64,000 bases of DNA from Paralvinella palmiformis (Eukaryota > Annelida > Polychaeta > Terebellida > Alvinellidae): positions 154,001-218,000 of the forward strand of contig JAODUP010000674.1 in assembly GCA_025642065.1 (NCBI GenBank). Direction: 5' to 3'. A program made the translations under genes and the position numbers. Shown piece by piece: positions 33,204 through 46,059 of the stretch; position 1 is the stretch's first letter, and each line of letters opens with the position of its first letter. Below the pieces are notes generated by a model that did no database searches, was not told the origin of the DNA, and worked only from the letters and a program-made list of their open reading frames with translations.

Positions 33204-34569
33204 CTGCCATGTTGAAGCAAGGTAGTCTCTTGTTCGTTTACTGTAGAATGATTTGGAGCTCTTCGCAGTAGAAAAAGTATCATAGTTTAAAACAACCGCG
33301 CCGATACCTCACCAGCCATCGCTAAAAAGCACTGTTCCCAATTGTAGGCTGGATTTAGGACCGATTTTCAGCAGAAAATGGGTCATGATAAATGACAAAT
33401 ATTTATCATCCAATAGTTTACTGATCTGAAATAATGCTAAAATATACTGCCATAATCATTTCAGGTGTCATATTTATAAATGTTTATTCAATGTAAGAAC
33501 CATGCTTGAAGGATGGGAGAGAGTTTGGTGATCTTGGCTGATAAACATCCATTTTGTATTATGATGGTCAAGTGGCTCAAATACTCTCTCCTGATTGGCC
33601 AGTAGTTTTTGTTTGCAGTAAATTTAAAGTGCATGGTCTTGTTTATATGGTAGATTTCTCTGTCCCTTTCATGTTTATTTGTTCGATCAATGTTTGTTTT
33701 TGCACTTTATGTTAATATCATGATAATAAATAATATAGCAATCCTATGAAGTTGTTAGTGTAGTGTAGAATGTGTAGAGTAATCATGTACTGAAAGTGCA
33801 GACTTGTGCATGATGACTTAATTGTTATTAAATGTGGGGAATATCTGATTAAATGAAAAGGTAGTTGGTCCTTTCACAAAAGAATACTTAGGATGTTAAA
33901 TTGTTTTGGTTTTGATAAATTGCACGTTTTTATTATGCACAGTGTCGTGTTAGCCGTATCTCACATTTCGTATGAAAATTATTACTTTTCAAATGTTGGC
34001 AGCTATGTGGATGTCTGCCACAACTCGTCACAGTGAATGAAGGCCAGTCGGAGTCACTTAGAATGATAAAATCAATATCTTGTTTGCATGCCTTTCTAAC
34101 TTACCTTTTAAAGATTTTTCACAATAAAACCACTGAGTTTAGTGGTACAATGCAATATGTGTCGGGTTGATATCGGTTTCAGAAAAGTGGTGTACGTATC
34201 AACGACTGGATAGATCTGGGAGGTGGAGCACCAGGGATTGACCTCCTCAGAAGTCGGGAGAGAGACTGGTTGTCCAGATTTGGCAACTGAGCCAATAAAA
34301 TCAACGATTATGGATTGTAAATTTTGGGACTCTTAATTTAAAATTTTTCACAGGGAGTCCCTGGTACCCTTAACTTTCTGGGTCTATGAGGAACCCTAAT
34401 GACTATAGTAGAACACACACACAATTAAATAGTGTCAGTGCACTGCTCTGTCCAGGCATAATCACAGGAGAAATTGTCAAATATAAATGGACAGCACTGA
34501 TTCTTCATGATGATCTCTTATGTGGCTAGTGATTGCTGCCAAGGCCAGAATTTCTGTGTAAGTGCAGGG

Positions 34570-34611
34570 TGCCTCCGTGGTCTAGCAGTAGCATATCATT
34601 ATGATTCCATC
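34570..34611 (+). repeat. SINE family 1 head fragment
   Basis: TGCCTCCGTGGTCTAGCAGT plus following bases matches the tRNA-like 5' end of SINE 1; the rest of the element is missing. Confidence 0.6.
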
Positions 34612-35159
34612 TCTGGTGTAAATTAAAACGAAGATGGCCTTGAGATACTTTAACTTGTTAAATGTGCACTCGGTCACTTGTCTTACAATAAGATCACTAA
34701 GATAGGCGATCTATTAAGAGTTATATTTCCAAGCCGTTGAATTACTAATAATTTTGCCATGAGTGCCACAAAGATAGCCTAGATGCTGTTTCCACATGGC
34801 TGCTTACCCCCAAAGAAAGGGTGACATCAGTGCATTTGCTTGCTACACCATTATCTATGATGAGACCACCAAAGAAGAGCAAATCGGTTTCATTGTGGAG
34901 ATTAAGAAGTCATCAGGTGGTATCTTGGAACAGAGATCCTGGACCACACAATAGCCAGTAGTACTAATAATCTCCTCAGTTCAGGCTAGGCAGGCATTGG
35001 TCAGTTGAATTTATGTTAGAAATATGCAGGTTGGTTAACTAAATGTGCTCGCCAGCAATATATGAGTGGGATGGTGGATCAATTTCTAGCACCATTTACT
35101 TTCTTTGCCTGTCCGATGGGAATCTTATATGGTCTTATGCAGCCTAATTTAGCCATATA

Positions 35160-35315
35160 AATACTGGGCATCGTGTTAACCCAGTGGGTCAAGCATTGCA
35201 TTGCAAACTTCCAGTTTGTCCTTCAAATTTGGCTTGTATCTGTTCTAAGGGGACACCCTTTCTGCCATATGTCCCAGGTATTATGAATGCTAAGTCTAAA
35301 CAAACCAGATAGCAT
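35160..35315 (+). repeat. SINE family 2 copy
   Basis: Head GGGCATCGTGTTAACCCAGT, then CAAGCATTGCATTGCAAAC and a worn B box, then the body word ATGTCCCAGGT. Plus strand. Confidence 0.55.
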
Positions 35316-35662
35316 AAATACAGTTATACACTATAAGTAGTCAGAGAATTTTGTAGTGGAGTTTTTTTATATTTTTAATATTGATTTCTGATAGGAACCC
35401 TGGAAGTGTTCCACCTTCATCTTGTGATTCTTGTCAGCATATACCAGGCTCTACATGAAGCCTGTTCATTGACAGATGATGCATGATCAGCAAAATATTA
35501 CTAAGATATTTCATTGGTTTATGGGAGCATCCTATCTTTTAAATTTCAGACTTGTTTTGGGTGTCATGGGTTTGTATGTTGTCATTAAATGTGGTGATTT
35601 ATCCCTAAGTGGGACAGGCAGGGCTTGTTGGGATAAATTGTACATGTATTTAACAACCTGAA

Positions 35663-35696
<34 letters not shown>

Positions 35697-37891
35697 TGTA
35701 GTTTCAAAATATGTAATTTCTTAAACAATGAGCTGGTGTGCACATTATATGGAGCTTTTGTAACAGTTTGATAACATTTTTCTGCTTAATAAATATTTTA
35801 TTTATCTACCGGTATGTGGTGTGAGTGAGGACCCCAGAGTGAGGTTGCATAATCAATACATAAATATTTCAAACAATAATATAGCATAATTAGGTGATTG
35901 GTATTCAATATATGCTTTACCTTTCTTGCAGCATATAATGAGCTCTAGTTTATTTTATATCTTAATTTATATGATCATGCAATTGTAGTTTCTCATCAGT
36001 ATAATTAGCACAGACTTCTATGACATTTTTTGTCATAGTTACTTTTCCCAATGTTCAGTGACAGTTTATTTGCCAGAAACCACTCTGACAAGGATGCAAG
36101 ATCAGAGTTTACAGATTTAAACATACAAATTACTTGTGTAGGGCAGATCGGCTATGATTCTCAACTATTTATCGAGTTATTCACCTGTTCAGATTAAATT
36201 GCTGGTTTTTCTTTTCTACTTTACATTTGTTATTGTTGTTCATGTCTGTATTAGTGGCATTTTAAAAACTCAGATGTAGCAAGACCAAGCTGCTGATGCT
36301 TGATTGGTTGAGTGTTAGGTTGGCACTTCACTGTTCAATGATTGCTTGCATCATTGCTGAACTACACCCATGAACAAAAGGGTTTTTGCTGTCTAATAAA
36401 GTACTCACATTATACTGGCTGTAGATGGTGAGGATAACATCTGACATCGGTTTCTTTTGATTAATTGTGTACTGTGATGATGAGAAGTATGGCATTATAT
36501 ATACATTGTTGCTTATCAGTATGTTTTTAATGGGAGAAAAACAATGAAAAATCAGTTGCCCTTTCATCTGTCCTGGGCAGTCCTTAGTGCCCTTTATGTT
36601 GGGCCACTAACAATTGACAATACCTATATTATAGATACCATCAGTTGTATAAGATAACAATCTTATAGAACACGTGTAGTAAAAAAATTCTGTTGAATAA
36701 ATGGCTAACACGTATTGCAGTATTCAGGCTTCTAACTGGGTCCTCTTACCTGTGTTTGTGTTCTTGATCTTGTGTACCAGATGCAATCTGCATAAGATTA
36801 AGCAAACCACTTGTTTGTTTGCTTACTTATTCACTTAGTTGCGTTGTCTGCTTACACTTACACACCCTCTCACACACATAAACATTTACTATCAGGAGTT
36901 AAATCTGTTGAAAATTTGACTAACTCGGTGTATCACAATTAGTCATTTTCATGCACTGATGGAATGAGTTATTGTTAGTTGACATCTTGAAGAAGATGGA
37001 GCTTGTACTGAAATTTTTTATTCTGGTCAAAAACTGTTTTATGTAATATGATGGAGGATGATTGAGGGAAAGACAATATATGTTTCATTGCCATACAGCA
37101 TTCTTGGTGGTATCCTTCTCATCCTCCAAAATATATCCATGCTATTATGTTTCTTGTTGGTGATGGTCCATTTCAGATTCGTGGAGACAGGATTAAAATA
37201 ATAAATTCCACCGAAGCTGATATGTCTCTGTACACACCATGGTGATATTTATGTTTTGGCATATTATTTTAAGTATAAAATGTGGATATTTTTATACAGT
37301 GATTTGCTTAAAATTATATCCATCTGAATGGCTGATTGATGATTTCCAGAATTTTTTGTTTTTGGTGCACTGCCCACTGGGCTTCATTCCTTCAAGCATT
37401 CCCTTGACCCAATGTAAAAATGGCCTTGCTCCGAATTTTTTTAAATTTCTGTTAATGAACCATCTTTCAATCCATCATGTATGCTGCTTTGGGAGTTGAT
37501 ATGTGTGCTGGATTAGGACAGGTCTGAGTCAGGGATAATAGTACTGTAGAGCAGTGCCATATAAATGTCACCTATTACTGTTATTATTTACAAGGAATAA
37601 AGTTGAAAATAAATTAGAAATCTAATTGTTTTTTGGGGGGGTTGTATTTTACACCAAATAGTCTTGTCGTCAGCTATGAATAATAGAAATAAAACTTCAG
37701 CCAGTCACGTACAGTAAATTATTATTTTCCTCTATACAGCCACGGGTCGTCGTGATCAGCTGTAAGGAATACTGAAATATCTCGTGAAAGGGGTAGGTGA
37801 TTAAATTAAGCATGTACATAATTTACATTGTCTTGTTGTTGTCTAATTTGTTGAATAAAACCAATGAACCAGTTGTGTGTTTTGTGTTCTA

Positions 37892-37915
37892 ACATGTTGT
37901 TTTTTTCTGTTTCAG
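37892..37915 (+). promoter_or_regulatory. Possible splice acceptor of an NCOA5 5' UTR exon
   Basis: A strong pyrimidine tract followed by CAG (TTTTTTTCTGTTTCAG) lies 260 bp before the NCOA5 ATG. It suggests an untranslated first exon farther upstream. No matching donor can be fixed by eye; gctgtaagg near 37760 is one option. Confidence 0.4.
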
Positions 37916-38174
37916 GCTGAACACTTCAAAGAAAATACAAAGTAACATTCATGTAAGTAACAGGAATACAGCATGTCACAATAGATTTCCGATTTTTGGT
38001 GAAGCGTCTCGTGTGTGTTTTTGACAGCAGCACCTTTTTGATTTTCACGTTTTATTTTCTCCAGAGCAGGTGGATAAAACATCCTTCGCGCCATTGTCGA
38101 AGAGAAATCGATCTTGTGTGTTTTGCGTTGAATGATCTTTTTATTTTTCATAAAGTGGAAATTTCGATTTGAAG

Positions 38175-38493
38175 ATGTCATCTCTAGCATCGCCTGAGAG
38201 GGATGAGGAGCGCGGGCGATCCCGTGAGAGATGGGAGCAGGGCCATCGCCGATACGACAGACAGCGGCACTATAGGCAGCGAAGCTCCAGTCGTAGCCGC
38301 AGTCGTAGCAGGAGCCGCGATCGCTCGCACTCCAGACGCATGACTCGATCCCGTAGCCCAATTTTGAGCACCCGAACCGACAGCGAGGATCCAAAAATGT
38401 TAAATGCCCGAGTTTTTATTGGAAATTTACCAACGGATAAGATCAGCCAAGAGGAAATTGATGACATCTACAAGAAATATGGCCGAATTCTTG
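38175..38493 (+). CDS. NCOA5: NCOA5 exon 1 (RS region and first half of RRM)
   Basis: Starts at the ATG at 38175 (MSSLASPERDEERGRSRER). Upstream bases in frame offer no other ATG. Encodes the RS repeats and ARVFIGNLPTDKISQEEIDD, ending in KKYGRIL plus one base at donor gtaact. Confidence 0.92.
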
Positions 38494-41400
38494 GTAACTA
38501 TCTGCTTATCAAATTTGGACTCTGTCCATTTTAACAGACTTGAACTTAACACTGGTTTAAGTAGTCGACCTCAGTCCGGAGGCGTGTGCAGCCACTTACA
38601 TTTGTTTTTGCGTCGTTCCCTTCGTAGTTAAAGCTTTACTAAATCAGAACCAGTCTGTCTTATTTTGTTCATAAATGTTGTGGTTTTGTAACAATAAATG
38701 CTCTTACATCATGTTGAGACTTATATTTGCACCAAGGCCCAATTTCTTAAATCGTCTTGCATATGCCTTCATTGCAATTATTAAAAAAAACTTGTGTGTG
38801 TGTGTGTGTGTGCAAGTTTAATCATTTTTAATGTAGTTAATTTCACGTTTTTCGAAGTATTATGCTTTATTGGTCAGGATAACTCAAAATGACTATAAAC
38901 TTTTTATGAGATCATGTGACTCTTGCTTAGAGTCCTAAATGTTATCTGGCTTTAAGTACTATGAACAATAGTTAGCTCTTTCTGATAATGCATGCATTCT
39001 GTGATACTCTAGCAGTGTCATTGAATCCTTTCTTCATCTGTAGTTTGTGGTTTTGGAAATTAGTGGGTTTCCTTTGGGGATGGGGATTTAAAATGTTTCG
39101 TGAATTTCACATTTCCATAACAAAGCCATGCTTTTCTGTTTAGTTTTCTTGCCTGTACTAGTTGATGCTTCTGGTCTTAGGCTTTTAGCAAAAGTTACAG
39201 ATAATCCGGGATCCGATTATCACAGGAAGTCTTGTGTATGATACTATGTGCAACTAATTCGGATGCAAATCCACTTCCGCTTAAGTGTGAGCCGATCCAT
39301 CCGAGTTCATGATACTCGTTCATATTGCTGGTTTGTGCAAATACTTCCAAAAGGCTGATCTTGTTTTCATGGGTAAAGGAATGAATTGGTACATAACATT
39401 GTTTATACCCATTGGAGTGCAGAAATGATAGTTGTCGGAGGTTGTTGGGTGATCAGTCATAGGAAAAACTAGAAATCTTACTTTCGCGTAACTCAAATTT
39501 TCACAGTTCTGTATATTGAGGTGTTGAAACTAGAACCTGAATTAGCATTTACTAGTTAAATTATGTTATTTGTGCAAATGAACCGAAGGTGGATGCCAGA
39601 TTAAATTATCATCCTGTATTGAATGTGCCAGTGTTTTAAGCAGCACATATGTTTATGATTGCTGTCTGGTTCTGTTTAAACTAGGCGTCTCACTGTTCCG
39701 TCGTTTTGGATTTGTGCAATTTGCAAGGGAAGAGGATGCTAGGAGGGCAGTAGAGATGGAAGCCGGTGGTCTTCTAAAGGGCGAGCTAGTAGGTATGTCG
39801 TGTGTGATAGATGTATGTGCACGTGGATACATACACACACATAAGCCTGCATGCAACGTAGCAAAAGAAGATAAACGGCATATCCTTTTAATAGTTGTAG
39901 TTCTGTCGACGAGAGAGTGTTCCACTTATTGATATTTAGTTAACACTTTGTACAGTATTTTTGTAACATTATCAGACTGGGGACTCTTATCTTTGTATAG
40001 CAAAACATCGTCTAATTAGAGTAGAATTTGGTTGGCTGTCTGGATTTCTCTTCCTCCACTATACAGACTAGTTGTGTTGTGTGGAGCCCGTCTCTTTACA
40101 TGCTGTGTCACCGAAGTGTTGAATAGTTTATAAACCAAACCAGACTTATTTGTTATCATTTTGCCCACCTTTGACAGAAATTTCCTTAGCACAACACTTC
40201 CTGTGATGTTGAATATGTTCCATTGAACTTAATGAAAATATTTTTTGTTAGTGCATATTTTTTCATCAAAATGAGGCGATATATCTTGTGTACATATTAA
40301 TCCCAAATAAAGCTCACTGTGTGCTTCTGTGATATTTAAATAGTTGTAATTTTTCTTATAAAGTGTTATGTTATGAGTCCCAGGCTTTCTTTTGGAGAAT
40401 GTATACGTCAGATTCTGGGTGTTCAGTGGTTAATTTCAATAAATTCGGTTATTAGATTGCAGATATAACTAATCCACCAATTTAGAGCTAATTATCTGTA
40501 TTCGGTATTATAGAGCTGTATTGGGGAACCATACGATCTTTCATTCTCATGTTGGGGACTAAAGTGGAGGTACATCCTGGAGTATGCCCATCAGAATGAA
40601 TTGTAATTCTACATCAGTTTTCCTCCCAAAATAAGATGTGGTTCCACATGACATACAATTAACTGGAAGTAACAGGTAAAAGATTGGACCAACAGTGATT
40701 GCACTTAGGTCATCACACATCCAGATAGTGTTGAATAATCTCTCTCTCCCTCTCTGTGTGCGTGTTTGTGTGTGCAACATTTCTTCGCCACTCACTTCTG
40801 GCACAAAGGACATAAAATCATCAGTAATATTTTTTTCGTGGATTTCTTATGTTCCTATGTCTGGGACGATGACCAAGGAAAATGTCTTCATCTTTGAATA
40901 TCATTCTCTGGCCTGGCCAATGAGATTACTGGCGTTATCCACGAATAAATGAACATTTACAAAATTGGAGTGGTGTGTTCCAACGTGTATGACATTTTAT
41001 CTTCTTTTCAGATTAGATTTGCATTATGATAACACTACTGATTGTGACTAATCCAGACGTTAGTGAACATTTCCGGTAAACCCAGAAACCAACTAATTTT
41101 CATTCATTGTGTGGTCAGCAAGTAATTATCCAGATGACAGCCAAGCCAGTGTTGATTATTTGTTGATTGTGGCCAATGATAACGATATCAGTTTGTCTCA
41201 ATTTGATTATTTTCATCACCGTTTGCTCCTAGATGGATCGGTACGATCTTGTCCTGGCCCATAGTAAAGAAATACGATCTGGTTCTGCCCTCTGGATGAC
41301 CGTCATATTTCACAAATATTCTGCATTAATTGCCACAACTGTTTGCCATCAAAATGTGGCTTTAATTTAAAAGATCTGTTTTACCAATGTGTTTAAATTA

Positions 41401-44400
41401 TTTCATCCAACATTTTTTCCTCCCACATTTTATACACAAGGCTAATTCCACTGTAACAATGCTGATAATTTTCAACTGTATTGGTGATAGTTCCATAAAC
41501 AGTTTTTTTCCAGGATTTACTAGTGGCAGTTGACATTAAGATCAACCAAGAACATATTTTTGGCATAGCATCAGACTTTTTAAATGACAAATGAAGAAGT
41601 GCAACTTATTCTGATTGCTTTGTATTATATTCGAAATTTTATTTAACTAAACTTCATTATAGTTCATGACTGATTTTCTACCGAAAATAAAACTACACTT
41701 GCTAGCATATGAAAGTGTGACTCGCAGGGGAATGGGAACACTTGCCACTGAGGCCTTTTCGCCACCTAAAATTTACTCATGGTTGAGCCCATTCACCCCT
41801 TATATATTAAGCGGGACATTTTATCAACATTTATTATCATTTGGTGCTTTCCACACTATTAATTGTAAATATAGCGGGAGCAGCTGTTACATAACAAAGC
41901 ATGCTTTATTAGCAGACAAGTCCAGTTTGTGTCCAATGACCAACTCAGGTGGGATCAGCGCACATGCTACAAGACCAGAAGCGCAAAAAAATTGATCTCT
42001 GGGATTGCTTATCACATGAGGAACTAGATTATGTTCTACTGCTGAAAGAAGTCGGCTAAGTTTACAGACCAACAACAAACATATGAAAATGATTCTTGCA
42101 TGAATATGATAATATATATATATATCGATGATGCCAATAAATGACCTCATGTACATTACAGACTGTGTTTGCATAATAACAATAATATAATAAATGTTTT
42201 GTCAACTGTAAAGGATTTATGACGTGTTGATCGAAATTTCAAGCCATTCCTAAGTGATTCGTTTAAATCCATTTTCTGTTATAAAATATGTAAAGCCAAT
42301 AACTGTAATAAATGTTTTGTTTTAATGACATTGTTGATAATTATTATATTATTTCCCTTTCTGTTGTTTTATTCACAACAATATCACTCAATATTAATAA
42401 TAAAAGCGCTATTAAACCATTAAAATTGTGACTTGCGAATAAGCTCAAGCTTCAGTGGGGAATGGGCCCGAGCATCGGCAAATGGGCCTGCTAGCTAAAA
42501 GGCTCGGGTGGTGAAAGTTCCCTGTGCCGACTTACATGAGACATATCTCTTGGAGTTATCTTCTGTTGAGTTAGACCCAGACGTGGGTCACTTCCATATT
42601 GTCAATTCCATTTGGTCAATTCTACATCAAATATATTAATTCCAAATCTATCGATTCCAATTCCATTTTTTTAAATGAGCAATTTTGGGATTGGAATTGC
42701 CCATCAATTAAAATTCCAGAATTGAATGAACCCAGTTAGACCTGTACATATTTCGAGGAATCATGTTTATGAAGAATAAATGTTCTTCAGTTTGTTAGGT
42801 ACAAGATCATATTTTTTTATCACACGTCTAGCATTTCTGATAAAATGCTAAAAGTAGTCGCATTTTAATTTTGCATTGCAGAATAAGAAACTGTGAAACA
42901 CAAATAGCTGTAAATTAACTCATTAATGAAATAATGTTATTTTCAGACATTGTGACTTGTGGTATGTGTCACAGTTACATCGTGTACATTCCATGTACAT
43001 TCAGAAAGATTGGCACCTTTGAGTTTTGACATTAGGTTTTTGTGGCTGATCCTTCATACAAATGGCTTCCTGCTTCGTTTCAAACTGGTAACAGTTACTC
43101 CATTATGTTCTCTGCATGCACCGTACATGATGCTGATTAGTTTGCCATTCCACAATCAGTTCACAATAAGACTAAGATCCACAATGATTGAAACACCTTA
43201 CTCTGTGTCAGTGCTCTCTTGGCCTTTTCATGATTCAAGCCACCACCATACAAGTCATGACCCAGGAAGTTACTGTCTACAAATGAGAAGGTCATTATAG
43301 GAGTTCATAGAAGGGATCATATTTGGTCAATTTTTCACATTCCACACATTTCTGGATGATGATGATGATGATTGATTGATGTTTTACGGCCACTTTTGTG
43401 CACAAGGTAGGCTAAATGGGCTGAGTTACCTCCAAAGGTAATGAAGTAAAATCGAAGATGAAACAGTCCTCAGATATGCCCATGCCGAGATTCAAACATG
43501 GCTGGTAGTGGTTTGTAGTCCAACAAGCTACCACTAGACCACAAACGCATACTTCCTTCTTTTCATTACAGATGTTTTTGACAAAATCTATTATTCCATC
43601 AACCAGAGCTGTTATTTAAATTAGAACCAGAATCATTTGTATATGTTCATGGAATGAACATAGACCTACATTAACTGGTGTGTGTCTGCTTTCAGACAAA
43701 CATCTGTTGGGCTAATTTTAGCAACTTCCGACTGTCATATCATCATGCTCAGATGTTGAAAGTTTGGTGGGGTTCTACTTTGATAAACAGGAGATATTTC
43801 CCAGCGGTTTGATCTTCAGTCAGCCACGTCAGTTAATTACATAATTTCTTTCTCCCCGGAGCTTGAATAGAGATCTGATCACTTATAGATGTTTGCAATT
43901 GTTTCGGTGACCAGCTGAGAGTGTTTGATCGTGTCTACATTATTTTGGAGGCAGACATGTTGACCAACTCTCTCATTTATAGAGACTTGCTGGCAGTACC
44001 TACCTACTACCATGTGGACTGTGATTGTGTGGTCATTTATAAATTTCACGTTTTACGAAGTTGATTGTAACTTGCAGTGGCTCATGTCGATCAACTGGGA
44101 CTGTGTGGCCATTTATAAGATGATGATGATGATTAATATTTTATGGCCACTTTTGTGCACATGGTAGGCTAAATGGGCCCAGTGACCTGCAAAGGTAATG
44201 AAACAAAGTGAAAGATGAAACAACCGTCAGATATGCCCATGCCGAGATTCGAACACGGGTGGTAGTGATTTGTGATCCAACACGCTACCACTGAGGCCAT
44301 TTATAAATTAGTGGTTTTATAAACATGATTGTAACCTGCTATGGACATGGCCTTTGAATATGTGGTCATTTATAAATTATGTGTACATTTTTTACCAGGT

Positions 44401-46017
44401 TGATTGTAATCTGCTGAGGCCTACATAGATGAAACATGACTTAGATTTTTATAAAAATTGTTCATTATCCCACCTCAGAGTTGATCAGTACTGGTATTGT
44501 GTCTTATACTGCTTCACCTATACAACTTTTATTGTGCTGTCATCTTAAATGTTTTTGGCTCCTCCCCGTTTTATATGGTACCCTATTTCTTTATTACTTT
44601 ACACAGCAAATTTTATTTATGATTTAAATTTTATCGCCTTTTGTGATGGTTGCCTTTCAGCACTTGTGCTAGCCACATATACCCACCCCTCTTTTATGTT
44701 TCTGCAAAAGTAACTACCACTAATAAAATATATTTGATTTTCCGGACAGTTTGGTCTATTGTGAATAGAAGATGAATATATTTAAATTAATTAATGGAAT
44801 CTAGGTCACTAGATATTTATCTAACATGAATTATATCAGTTTATCTCTTGACATATCTCTTGAAATATGCTTCTTGGGGGGGGGGGATGTAAACCATTGT
44901 ATATATATTTTGTACAAAATTATTGGCTAAAATCTGATTGACTAAATCACTAATTGCCTACAATAATAAATCTGGTAAAGCAAAGCAAATCACGAACATG
45001 AATTTATAGGTCAAAGACCATGAGTCAGATAAGGAGTACAAGTAATACACTAAAAATGTGTGACAAAGTTTATAGCCTTTCACAATAGTGGTATATCACG
45101 TTCAAGCATAATCTTCATGGAAACCTTTATTTCAAATACATATAGCTTTTTAACTATAAGAAGTGGATAAACAAATTTAATTGTATTAAAAGCTTGGTTT
45201 CTCTTCCATGATGTGAAAGTTTAGTTGATCATGATAAAAATAGTTTCTGAATGGCCTGAAATGTACTATAACCATGTTTGAGATATATATATATATATAT
45301 ATATATAAAACACATGGTACAGTATGACTTGCTAGGTGTATAAAAATTACATAATCTATCACTTGATAAAGAAATAGAGTAGTTGATGTGTTGAAGGGAC
45401 CATGAAGGTTCCTCATGTCAATATTAAGAGATATTCACTGTACAATTAATAATATGTACACCTGCTAGATGCCAGCCTTGTGGTTATGTGGCTATTTAAA
45501 GCTTGGCATCTTGTTGCTGTTGCCTTTCCAAGCGCAATCTAGGAGTAATATGTTGAGAATGGGTTCATGAAAGGAGAGACCAATTTATCTCTGTTTAAAC
45601 GATACTTGTATTTTGTTAGATGTGAAGATGGCTGGAGAAGGTAGACGTAATCCTGCGCCACTCGTGGGGCGAGGTAGAGGAGGAAGAGGGGCTCCTCCAC
45701 GATATAGCCGACATACGCGATCACCAAGAGAACCGTTGCTGGAACGAGAGCGGTCACCAATCAGGGATCACTATGGGTAAGCCTACATTAATGGCAACTA
45801 TAACCTTCTTTTTTAGATATATAAACGGTGCATTAAATTATTAATTGAAATTATTTGTTTTTAAAAAGTAATTCTTAAATATATTTGAGTTTAATAATTT
45901 AAATTGTGGGGAAATATTTTCTGCTTAGTGTTTGTAATGCTGATTGAATAGCTTTTCTCAAAACATTTGATCACTGATTCTACTGTATGTCATATGACAT
46001 GAGTTTGTTTTTCTCTC

Positions 46018-46059
<42 letters not shown>

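Larger units (their letters stand above)
33204..37915. other. Intergenic region upstream of NCOA5
   Basis: Apart from the SINE pieces at 34570 and 35160 and a (TA)n tract at 35665-35694, I see no gene. The NCOA5 promoter is probably in its last part, but no core element stands out. Confidence 0.4.

Noticed and set aside
37912..38394. Minus-strand open frame of 160 codons
   Set aside because: It overlaps the NCOA5 start and RS repeats in antisense; the length comes from the arginine-serine codon pattern of the other strand.
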